Below are positions 18,100 through 26,500 of a DNA stretch of 64,000 nucleotides, piece by piece. The translations under genes were made by a program, and so were the position numbers. How positions within the stretch are numbered: position 1 is the stretch's first letter; each line of letters starts with the position of its first letter. The stretch is from Cohnella zeiphila. GTDB taxonomy: Bacteria; Bacillota; Bacilli; Paenibacillales; Paenibacillaceae. The notes beneath the pieces are model-generated. The model did no database searches. It was not told the DNA's origin and saw nothing but the letters and a program-made list of their open reading frames with translations. The stretch covers positions 62,001-126,000 of the forward strand of contig NZ_JACJVO010000032.1 in NCBI RefSeq assembly GCF_014212055.1, in the 5' to 3' direction.

Positions 18100-19422
18100 A
18101 TGCTCACCTATACCATTGCGCTGCTGCTGGCAGCAGCCGTATTGCTGGCGGCGGGTCCGGGCCGTGAAGCCAACCGCTGGGCGGCCGTTTTCCTGTTTTT
18201 CGCCGCCATCGGCGGGCTGGCCGACCGGTTCGGCGAAGCCGGCTGGACGAGCCTGGAGAATATCGTCCGTCTCGTCAATCTCATCGCGACGCCGTACGCG
18301 GTCGCGGTGTTTGCCATCCTCTACGCGGAGCTGCCGCTAAGTCGTCCCGGGCGTCTGCGGCTGTGGGAGGCGCTGCTCCTGCTGCCGCCCGCCGCGTCCG
18401 CGGCGTTCGCCCTTGCGGCGCCCGGCATGCGCGTCGATGACGGCTGGCTGCTCGTCTGGGCCGCTCCCTATTATGCCGGCTCCTGCGCGCTTCTCGCCGC
18501 CGGCGTCGTCCGCGAGCCCAACCGCGCGAAGCGCCGCAGCAAGCTGGTGACCGCGCTGATCATGATCCCGAGCCTGCTGGCCGTGCTGCTTTTCATCTAT
18601 ATCATTAAGCCGGTCGACCCGTCGTTCGACTACTTCCGCTACGTGTCGTTATTCTTCCTTTACTCGTTCGCCGCGGGCATTCTGTTCCTGTTCGTATACG
18701 GCGTGCTCGGTCTCAAGCTGCGAGTGGAGCGCGACCCGATGGAGCGGGCGATGGAGTCGGCGGGCTTCGGCATGCAGCTGCTGAGTCACTCGATCAAGAA
18801 CGAGATCGGCAAGATCGCCATCAGCGCGGAAAACGTGAAGCGTTCCCTGCACCCGGACGGCGGGAGCGACGCGGACGAGCAGCTCGAGCGCATTACGCGC
18901 TCCTCCGGGCATCTGCTGGCGATGGCCGAGCGGATTCACGGCCGGACGAAGCGCATCGATCTGCGTCCCGAGCCGTGCCGGCTCGACCGGCTTGCGGAGG
19001 AGGCGGCGGACCGGCTGCGGGAACGGCTGGAGCGTCAGCATGTCGCCGTTCGCTTCGCCTTCGCCTCCACGCCGACGCTGCTGGCGGATCCCGTCCACCT
19101 CGGGGAAGCGATCGGCAACCTGCTCGCGAACGCCGTCGAGGCCATGCCGAACGGCGGAACGATCGAGGTGGCCGTCCGGCGCGACCGCCGCGGAGCCGCG
19201 CTGTCGGTTCACGACGACGGCATGGGCATTCCGCCCGATCGCGTCGGGCGGGTATTCGAGCCCTTCTACAGTACGAAGCAGGGGGCCGGCAACTTCGGCC
19301 TCGGCCTGTCTTACGTCTACAACGTGATGCGGGCCAGCCGCGGCTCCGTCGAGCTGACCAGCCGGGCGGGCGAAGGCACCCGGGCGACGCTCTATTTTCC
19401 GATATCCGTCATCTTGAACTAG
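18100..19422 (+). CDS. Membrane sensor histidine kinase
   Basis: 440 residues. The first ~205 residues hold about six to seven hydrophobic helices with short loops, so the sensor is embedded in the membrane and has no large extracellular domain. Then comes a dimerisation/phosphoacceptor helix with His230 (LLSHSIKNEIGKI), and an HATPase_c domain (NLLANAVEAMPNGG; HDDGMGIPPDRVGRVFEPFY; GLGLSYVYNVM). It is followed after 15 bases by a NarL-type regulator, forming a two-component system. The architecture recalls ComP/DesK-like sensors of membrane or peptide signals; the signal is not known. Confidence 0.9.
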   Translation: MLTYTIALLLAAAVLLAAGPGREANRWAAVFLFFAAIGGLADRFGEAGWTSLENIVRLVNLIATPYAVAVFAILYAELPLSRPGRLRLWEALLLLPPAASAAFALAAPGMRVDDGWLLVWAAPYYAGSCALLAAGVVREPNRAKRRSKLVTALIMIPSLLAVLLFIYIIKPVDPSFDYFRYVSLFFLYSFAAGILFLFVYGVLGLKLRVERDPMERAMESAGFGMQLLSHSIKNEIGKIAISAENVKRSLHPDGGSDADEQLERITRSSGHLLAMAERIHGRTKRIDLRPEPCRLDRLAEEAADRLRERLERQHVAVRFAFASTPTLLADPVHLGEAIGNLLANAVEAMPNGGTIEVAVRRDRRGAALSVHDDGMGIPPDRVGRVFEPFYSTKQGAGNFGLGLSYVYNVMRASRGSVELTSRAGEGTRATLYFPISVILN

Positions 19423-19437
19423 AAAGGGGCTTCGTCC

Positions 19438-20067
19438 ATGGAGGATCGCATCAGAATCTTGCTGGTCGAGGACGATTCGGATTGGATCAAGGCGATGACC
19501 AGCTATTTGAACGGCGAGGACGACCTGCTTGTCGTCGGCGCGGCCATGGCCGCGGATGAGGCGGTCCGGCTGGCGCGGACGCTCGACTTCGACGTCGCGC
19601 TCGTCGACATTCAACTTGCCGAAGGCGGGTCGGAGGGCATTCGCGCCGCCGCCGACCTGCTGGACGTTCGGCCGGTGCGGGTCATCATGCTGACGTCGAT
19701 GAACGATGAGCACACGATCACGAGGGCGTTCACGGCCGGGGCCGTCAACTATATCGAGAAAAGCCGGTTCCGGGACATCCCGCAGGCCATTCGCGCCGCT
19801 TGCCGCCAGCCCGGTCCGATGGACGCCCTGCTGAAGGAGTTCGCGCGGCTCAAGCGCGAGGAGCAATTGAGCGGGCTGACGCCCGCCGAGCGCGAAGTGT
19901 TCGAGCATCTGGAAGCGGGCTATACGCAGGCGGAGATCGAGCGCAAGCTTTTTAAGACGGAGAGCACGCTGAAAAACCAGGTCGGCAAAATCTTGAAAAA
20001 GCTGGGCGTTCGGACGAGCAAGCAGGCGGTGGACAAAGTGCGGCGCAGGGGAATCGATTCGGAATAG
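19438..20067 (+). CDS. NarL/FixJ-type response regulator
   Basis: 209 residues. Receiver domain with phosphoacceptor Asp57 (VALVDIQLAEGG), acidic EDD at 11-13 and a conserved Lys in NYIEKSRF near 104; C-terminal HTH (LTPAEREVFEHLEAGYTQAE, then KTESTLKNQVGKILKKLGV). Partner of the upstream kinase. ATG 19438 follows GAAAGGGG. It ends 16 bases from the convergent phosphotransferase gene, and no clear terminator was seen between them. Confidence 0.9.
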   Translation: MEDRIRILLVEDDSDWIKAMTSYLNGEDDLLVVGAAMAADEAVRLARTLDFDVALVDIQLAEGGSEGIRAAADLLDVRPVRVIMLTSMNDEHTITRAFTAGAVNYIEKSRFRDIPQAIRAACRQPGPMDALLKEFARLKREEQLSGLTPAEREVFEHLEAGYTQAEIERKLFKTESTLKNQVGKILKKLGVRTSKQAVDKVRRRGIDSE

Positions 20068-20083
20068 CGCGATACAGCCTTGC

Positions 20084-20998
20084 TTAATCGGCGAGAGCCC
20101 GGAATATGTTCGCTTTCGCTTCCGCAACCAACCGCTCATCGTTCTCGTCCATGGCCTGCATCCATATCAAAATCGGAATATATACGGCGATCAATCGAGC
20201 CAATACCTTCGTCTCTTCATCCGCATCGCCATATTCTTTGAAAAAGTCGGAGCGAGCATGAGGAGGCAAGAAGCTATAAACCACGTTCAAGTCGCACGCA
20301 GGGTGTCCTAGATGGATATCCCCCCAGTCAATAATCCCCGAGACCCTTCCGATCTCGTCGACCAGCATATTTTTAAAATGAAGGTCGCCATGAAGGAGTA
20401 CATACCTTTGTCTCACTCTGTCCATGCTGAGATGTTCCAAGTAATCCGAGATCGCCCGATGTTCTTCTTCATTCAGATGAAGGGCAAGCTTGGAGAGGAA
20501 TGCCTGCATCTTTGCTTTACGCATTGCAATGTCCGTCAGATTTCTATGGTCCTGTCGGACTCTATTTTCCTGGGCGATTTTCACGGGGAAGTCATGCAAT
20601 TTTTTTAAAAATCGCGCAAGCGTTATGGCGGATAAGGCACGCTGCTCGTCCGTTAATCCGATCGGAAACTCTCCGTGTAGATAGGGATAGCCTAAAAAGG
20701 GCGAGGGATAACGAGAGGTCCCTTCTCCCCAAAAAAGCGGTATCGAGAATGCAATGGAAAGATAATCTTTAAGCTTCGGCAGTATCTTGCCTTCTATCGT
20801 TAATGATTGAATGGCGACTCTTCTTCTGGGAAAGCGAAATACATATTCGGCCCCGACCTTGAAAACCGTGTTATCCCAGCCATATCCCAGTTTTTGTACC
20901 GTTTTTGAAGCCAACTGTGGAAATTGACTATTTATCAGCTCTTGCGCCAAATCTACCGTTACTTCCCATTCCGCATCCCATTCGTTGGAACCTCCCAT
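20084..20998 (-). CDS. APH-family phosphotransferase
   Basis: 304 residues with the aminoglycoside phosphotransferase/choline kinase fold. Seen: nucleotide-binding region WDNTVFKVGAEYVFRFPRR, catalytic loop HGDLHFKNML (catalytic Asp205) and the metal-binding IIDWGDIHLGHPACDL (Asp224). Family members phosphorylate aminoglycosides, macrolides, homoserine or other hydroxyl substrates, and resistance cannot be inferred from this sequence. The gene is clearly less GC-rich than its flanks, which suggests acquisition by transfer. Start ATG 20998 follows AGAGGTGAT on the minus strand. Confidence 0.85.
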   Translation of the reverse strand: MGGSNEWDAEWEVTVDLAQELINSQFPQLASKTVQKLGYGWDNTVFKVGAEYVFRFPRRRVAIQSLTIEGKILPKLKDYLSIAFSIPLFWGEGTSRYPSPFLGYPYLHGEFPIGLTDEQRALSAITLARFLKKLHDFPVKIAQENRVRQDHRNLTDIAMRKAKMQAFLSKLALHLNEEEHRAISDYLEHLSMDRVRQRYVLLHGDLHFKNMLVDEIGRVSGIIDWGDIHLGHPACDLNVVYSFLPPHARSDFFKEYGDADEETKVLARLIAVYIPILIWMQAMDENDERLVAEAKANIFRALAD

Positions 20999-21090
20999 AT
21001 CCGCGGATCACCTCTTGCAAAAATTAGAAAAGCGTCTTGCCTCATTAAGTTTGTTTCCTAATTATATCCGGAATCGCGAAAATTTGACGA

Positions 21091-21120
21091 GGGGGACTAC
21101 GTTTCGTAGTACCCCTTTTT
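21091..21120 (+). terminator. Terminator-like hairpin in the leader of the DCC gene
   Basis: GGGG-ACTACG (91-101) pairs with CGTAGT-CCCC (105-115) around a TTT loop, followed by TTTTT. It works only in the plus direction and lies 89 bases before the DCC gene, in a divergent gap where no plus-strand gene ends. It is therefore either an attenuator of the DCC operon or a block to transcription arriving from the left. Confidence 0.55.
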
Positions 21121-21208
21121 GCCGCGGACCTACAAATGTGAGGACTGCACGGGAGAGCGCCGGCATTCTACACTGAGGACATCCAGAAAGAGAAGGAGCC
21201 GGTACGCC

Positions 21209-21697
21209 ATGAAAAGCGAACGCCTCGGCAGCCGGGACACCCGCTCGCCGTCAAGCCGGGATGCCGAACCGCTCGTGCTGCTCATCGACGGCGAATGCGT
21301 GCTGTGCGCCGGCATCGCCCGCTTCGTCGCGAAGCGCGATCCTCGCGGCCGCTTCCGCTTCGCTTCGCTGCAATCCCGCGCGGGAGGGCGGCTTGCGGCA
21401 CAATGCAGCGGCGATGGTGCGGCACTGCCCGACAGCTTCGTGCTGATCGAGGGCGGCCGCTGCTATACGCGCTCCGAAGCGGCGCTGCGGGTTCTGCGGC
21501 GGCTTCCCCGCGGCTGGCGGCTGCTGTATGCGCTGAAGGCGGTGCCGCCGCGGTGGCGGGACGCGGTTTACGACGCGATCGCCGCCCGCCGCCGGCGCTG
21601 GTTCGGACGGCAGGAGGACGCTTGCCTGGTGCCGCACCCGATGCTGCGAAACCGCCTGCTGACGGACGGCGAGAAAGAGGAGGGAGAAGGGCTATGA
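21209..21697 (+). CDS. DCC-family thiol-disulfide oxidoreductase-like protein (DUF393)
   Basis: 162 residues. The DUF393 signature is VLLIDGECVLCAGIARFVAK with a CxxC pair at Cys30 and Cys33, then RFRFASLQS, SFVLIEGGRCYTRSEAALRV and LVPHPMLRNRLL. Such proteins are thought to be redox-active; the substrate is unknown. ATG 21209 is chosen with AAGGAGCC upstream. The stop overlaps the next start as ATGA (21694-21697), so the two are translationally coupled. Confidence 0.85.
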   Translation: MKSERLGSRDTRSPSSRDAEPLVLLIDGECVLCAGIARFVAKRDPRGRFRFASLQSRAGGRLAAQCSGDGAALPDSFVLIEGGRCYTRSEAALRVLRRLPRGWRLLYALKAVPPRWRDAVYDAIAARRRRWFGRQEDACLVPHPMLRNRLLTDGEKEEGEGL

Positions 21698-22614
21698 TCG
21701 CCCCCGGAAAACCGATTTATGTAGAGCTGCCGATCCGCACGAATATGGAGGCGCTTTGGATGCACACCCAGTCGCCGAAGCTGCATCGCGAATGGGACTT
21801 GCGCTTCAGCGACATCGAATATTTGCCCCGCCGGGACGGCGAAGCGCGGCAGCGGTTCCTGTACCGTACCCGAATCGGCTTCGGTCTCAGCGTGTCGGGC
21901 ACCGGCGTCTCGCGGTCCTATCCCGCCGGCCCGGGAGAGGAGCGGCTGTCCACGCTGCGCTTCGGCTCGGAGCAGCCGATCTCCCTCATCCGCGAAGGCG
22001 GCGGCTACTGGCGATACAAGCCGGAGGCGGACGGCATCGTGTTTATCACCCGCTATGACTACCGGACCCGCTTCGGCGAGCCGGGCGTCCTGTTCGACCG
22101 CCTGCTGTTCCGTCCGCTGTTCGGCTGGGCCACCGCCTGGAGCTTCGACGCGCTGCGCATCTGGCTCGAGCGCCGGATTCCGCCGGCGGCGACGATTCGG
22201 CTGGCGCTGGTGCATTACATAAGCTTGCTGCTGCTCGCGTCGCTCTGGTTCTGCCAAGGACTTGTCCCTAAGCTGCTCTTCCCGGACAGCGGAGACGCGG
22301 CGCTGCTCGCTGCGACGGGCTGGTTCCCGGCCGGCGCGGAACGTTCATGGACCGCCGCGCTCGGCATCGCCGAGATCGCGCTGGCCGGCTTGCTCCTGGC
22401 GCGCCATCGCGACAAGCGTTCGTACGCGCTGCAAAGCCTGCTGCTCGTCGTGCTTACGGGCGCCGCGCTGATCGCCCGGCCGGGGCTTCTGTCCGAGCCG
22501 TTCGGTCCGCTGACGCTCGGCGCCGCCATGCTGGGTCTCGGCCTCGTCGCTGCCTGGACGGCCGGAGACCTGCCGAGCGCCCGGCGCTGCCGGCGCCATC
22601 CCCGGGCGCGCTAG
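21694..22614 (+). CDS. Two-part protein: SRPBCC-like N-terminus and DoxX-like membrane C-terminus
   Basis: 306 residues. The first ~170 residues are soluble and resemble an SRPBCC/START ligand-binding fold (EALWMHTQSPKLHREWDLRF, then RFLYRTRIGFGLSVSGTG). The rest has about four membrane helices of DoxX-like type (ISLLLLASLWFCQGLVPKLL; AALGIAEIALAGLLLA; LLLVVLTGAALIARPGLL; AAMLGLGLVAAWTAG). It overlaps the DCC gene by 4 bases and precedes the DUF4166 gene by 39 bases, so the three form an operon. The function is unknown; a role in membrane or envelope redox is a guess from the partners. Confidence 0.75.
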   Translation: MIAPGKPIYVELPIRTNMEALWMHTQSPKLHREWDLRFSDIEYLPRRDGEARQRFLYRTRIGFGLSVSGTGVSRSYPAGPGEERLSTLRFGSEQPISLIREGGGYWRYKPEADGIVFITRYDYRTRFGEPGVLFDRLLFRPLFGWATAWSFDALRIWLERRIPPAATIRLALVHYISLLLLASLWFCQGLVPKLLFPDSGDAALLAATGWFPAGAERSWTAALGIAEIALAGLLLARHRDKRSYALQSLLLVVLTGAALIARPGLLSEPFGPLTLGAAMLGLGLVAAWTAGDLPSARRCRRHPRAR

Positions 22615-22653
22615 TTCCCATTTCACATCCCATCTGTTCAGGAGGAGTTATCC

Positions 22654-23334
22654 ATGGCATCCATCTACGAGCAAGCGCTCGGCCAAGACTTCGGCAAGCT
22701 GCATCCTCGCATTCGAGAGCGATTCGGCTTCGGCAGCGAGGACGGCGTCGCCTCCGTAGGTGCCGGCGTTATGGACCGCGTCTGGCATGCCGGGCTGGCC
22801 GCTCTCCCGCTCCGCGTCGGCGCCTCCCGCCACATTCTGCTTCCGCAGAGCGGCCGGGACGTTCCTTTTACCATCCGCAACTACGCCTATCGCGACCGCT
22901 TCGGCCGGGAGACCGTGACCTGGTGCCGGACGTTCGATTTCCCGAACGCGGCGCGAAAGTTCGACGCTACGATGATCTACAGCCGGCAGCGGGGGCGAAT
23001 CGTCGATTATCTGGGCACCAAGCAGCATCTCGCCGTCGATCTCGACATCGCCGCCGACGGCAACGGCGGCATCCGGATCCGTTCCGGCGACCAGCGTTTC
23101 TACGAGGGCTTCCTTAGCTTCCGCTTTCCCTCTCTGTTCGCAGGCACGGCCGACGTCTGCGAATGGTACGACGACCGCATCGAAGCGTTCCGGATCTCCG
23201 TCCATGTCGTCAATCCGCTCATCGGCACGGTTCTCCGCTACAGCGGGCGGTTTCAGGCCCTCATCGTGCCTGCCGCGGGTGAGGCTGCGATTCCGCCGGA
23301 CGTTCGACCGCTCCGGGAGGAGCGGCGCGAATAA
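22654..23334 (+). CDS. DUF4166-domain protein
   Basis: 226 residues, soluble. The start ASIYEQALGQDFGKLHPRIR and RFGFGSEDGVASVGAGVMD fit the DUF4166 family, which is often encoded beside DoxX-like and DCC proteins in Bacillus and Paenibacillus. No catalytic motif was recognised. ATG 22654 follows AGGAGGAG. A strong terminator follows at 23361, closing the three-gene operon. Confidence 0.8.
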   Translation: MASIYEQALGQDFGKLHPRIRERFGFGSEDGVASVGAGVMDRVWHAGLAALPLRVGASRHILLPQSGRDVPFTIRNYAYRDRFGRETVTWCRTFDFPNAARKFDATMIYSRQRGRIVDYLGTKQHLAVDLDIAADGNGGIRIRSGDQRFYEGFLSFRFPSLFAGTADVCEWYDDRIEAFRISVHVVNPLIGTVLRYSGRFQALIVPAAGEAAIPPDVRPLREERRE

Positions 23335-23360
23335 GCGAACGGACAAAATCGCGACCGAGG

Positions 23361-23394
23361 CTCTCCCCCTTGTCTATACAGGGGGGAGTTTTTT
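23361..23394 (+). terminator. Intrinsic terminator of the DCC-DoxX-DUF4166 operon
   Basis: CTCTCCCCCT (23361-23370) pairs with AGGGGGGAG (23380-23388) around TGTCTATAC, followed by six Ts. Confidence 0.85.
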
Positions 23395-23411
23395 CATAAG
23401 CGGCGCCTTTG

Positions 23412-23417
23412 TATAAT
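23412..23417 (+). promoter_or_regulatory. Consensus -10 for the SLH protein gene
   Basis: TATAAT at 23412-23417, with TTTG just before it. The -35 region falls on the T-tract of the preceding terminator and is weak. The leader to the chosen start is about 145 bases long. Confidence 0.45.
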
Positions 23418-23567
23418 AGCAGGCATTACGATACATAGGTTGATAGGTTCGGCAGGATGCTGGAGCAGCGGAAATGGCGGCTGACGGCGGCGCCGGTTTA
23501 TTTGAGTTTTCAGACGGATGTCTCTCTATTCATTCATTTCTATTTTCTGCAAGAAAGGAAGAAGGTT

Positions 23568-26500
23568 ATGAATCACGGTGGGCGGCGGTCGGCGTTTGTT
23601 TGGTCCCGAAAAAGGTGGCTCTTCGGGAGTTTATGCTTCCTGCTCCTGTTCGGAGGGGTCTTCGCGATCGGTCCCCGGCCGACCTATGCGGCAGAACGGA
23701 CGGCAGGGACGTGGGCGGAACTGACCGACGCGTTCGCGAATGCTCCGAGCGGCGACACTGTCGTATTAAGCGGCGATATTACGCAGACTTCAGATACGTT
23801 GTACTTGCCAGTGCTCAAAAATTTGACGCTGGATCTTAACGGACACATATTGTCCATTACAGCTGCCCCCTTAGGTGCAGCACCCGGTTTGGGGGTGAAT
23901 GCCGGTTCTTCCTTGACGATTGAAGACACGGCCGGCAATGGGCTATTGAACGCAACTGGCAGTCTGCAAGGCGCCGGCATCGGGTCGGACAGAGATAAAA
24001 CCGCCGGAACGATCATTATCAATAGCGGAACGGTAATTGCGGTAGGAGGAGATCAAGGAGCAGCAGGAATAGGCGGAGGTTCGGGAGGAAGTTGCGGAAC
24101 GGTAATTATCAACGGCGGGATCGTGAATGCGACAAGCAATAGAGGGGGGGCGGGAATCGGCGGCGGCACGGGCGGGCTCGGCGGAACAGTGACCATCAAC
24201 GGCGGGACGGTAAATGCGACAGGCAACGGTGGAGGCGCGGGAATTGGCGGCGGCTACAGAGGATTCGGCGCAACGGTGAATATCACGGGGGGAACGGTTA
24301 CACCGTCCACGGGGAATACTCCAGGTATTTCCGCTATCGGTACCGGATCTGGAGGGTCCCTTTTCGAACCCTTGAGCAATAGCGGTACGATCGTGCTTCA
24401 GAGTGGGCAGCAATTAATCATACCAGACGGAGCTTTTTTTACGAATTCAGGAACGGTTGAAGGGGAGGGGGCGATAAAAGGGGATGGGACCGTCGCTAAT
24501 TCCGGTACGATCAAGAGTACAGTATCAGGGATAACTGTCACTGGCAATGCATACGACTTGACGTTCGACTTGAACGGCGCACCCGGCACGCCGCCGTCTT
24601 CCCTGCACGTATTGGCCTCGACAGTGCAGGAAGCCGGGTTGAGCTTGGCGACTCCGAACCCCGAGGGATATGAGTTCGACGGATGGTATACGTCCGACGG
24701 GGTTCTTTTTACGGATACGACTCCGATCCCTTCGATTACGAGCACGGGCGGCGCAACGCTCTACGCCCATTGGAAGGAATTCAAAATCGGGGCCGTCGGC
24801 GCATTGTCGGACATTCATGTTCCGTATGGCACGGAGTTGGAAGACGTCGGGTTGCCGGGGAGCGTTAATGTGACTCTGAGCAATGGGGCAACGGAGGCGG
24901 CGGCGGTAACGTGGGATGGGGGCTCTCCGGCTTACGACGGAGCCAAGGCGGGAACCTATGTGTTCACAGGCTCGCTGACGCCTCCTACAGGCACGGCGAA
25001 CCCGGATGGCAAGACGGCCAGCGTCAATGTTATCGTAGACCAACCGACGGTATCATCGGTAGGCACGTTGTCGGACATTCATGTTCCGTATGGCACGGAG
25101 TTAGAAGGTGTCGGGTTACCGGGGACCGTCAATGTGACGCTGAGCAATGGGGAGACGAAAGCGGCGGCGGTTACGTGGAACGCTGGCACCCCGGCATACG
25201 ATGGCGCCAAGCCAGGTACGTATGCGTTCACAGGCACGGTGACGGCGCCGACGGGGTCAACGAACCCGGGCGGTAAGACGGCGAGCGTGAATGTCATCGT
25301 GGAGGAACCGACCGTGACCTCGGTAGCCACCCTTTCGGACATTCATGTCGCGTACGGCACCGAACTGGAAGACGCCGGTTTGCCGGCGACGGTAGACGTG
25401 ACGCTGAGCAGCGGGGAGACGAGGCAGGCGGTAGTTTCGTGGGACGGCGGCACTCCAGCCTATGACGGCGAGACGCCGGGCACATACGCATTCACGGGTA
25501 CGCTGACAGCTCCGACGGGATCGACGAACCCGGACGCCAAGACGGCGACGGTTAATGTTATCGTAGAGGAACCGACGGTGACCTCAGTGGCCGCATTGCC
25601 GGACATTCACGTCGCGTATGGCACAGAACTGGAAGACGCCGGTTTGCCGGAAACAGTAGACGTGATGCTGAGCAACGGGGACACGAAGCAAGCGGAGATT
25701 GCGTGGGACGGCGGCACTCCGGCCTATGACGGCGAGACGCCGGGCACATACGCATTCACGGGTACGCTGACGGCTCCAACAGGATCGACGAACCCGGACG
25801 CCAAGACGGCGAGCGTGAATGTCATCGTAGAGGAACCGACGGTGACCTCGGTAACCACCCTTTCGGACATTCATGTCGCGTACGGCACCGAACTGGAAGA
25901 CGCCGGTTTACCGGCGACGGTAGATGTGACGCTGAGCAGCGGGGAGACGAGAAAGGCGGCTGTTTCGTGGGACGGCGGCACTCCAGCCTATGACGGCGAG
26001 ACGCCGGGCACATACGCATTCACGGGTACGCTGACGGCTCCAACAGGATCGACGAACCCGGACGCCAAGACGGCGAGCGTGAATGTCATCGTTGAGGAGC
26101 CGACCGTAACTTCGGTGGCTACAATGTCGGACATCCATGTCGCGTATGGCACGAAGCTGGAAGACGCCGGTTTACCGGCGACGGTAGATGTAACGCTAAG
26201 CAGCGGGGAAACGAAGTCTGCGGTAGTTTTATGGGACGGCGGCACCCCGGCCTATGACGGCGAGACGCCGGGCACATACGCATTCACGGGTACGCTAACG
26301 GCTCCGACAGGATCGGCGAACCCGGACGCCAAGACGGCAAGCGTTAATGTCATCGTAGAGGAACCGACCGTGACCTCGGTAACCACCCTTTCGGACATTC
26401 ACGTCGCGTACGACACCGAACTGGAAGACGCCGGTTTACCGGCGACGGTAGATGTAACGCTGAGCAGCGGGGATACGAAGCAAGCGGAGGTTACATGGGA

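Noticed and set aside
20084..20998. Aminoglycoside resistance gene
   Set aside because: The APH fold is clear but the substrate cannot be read; many relatives act on other compounds.
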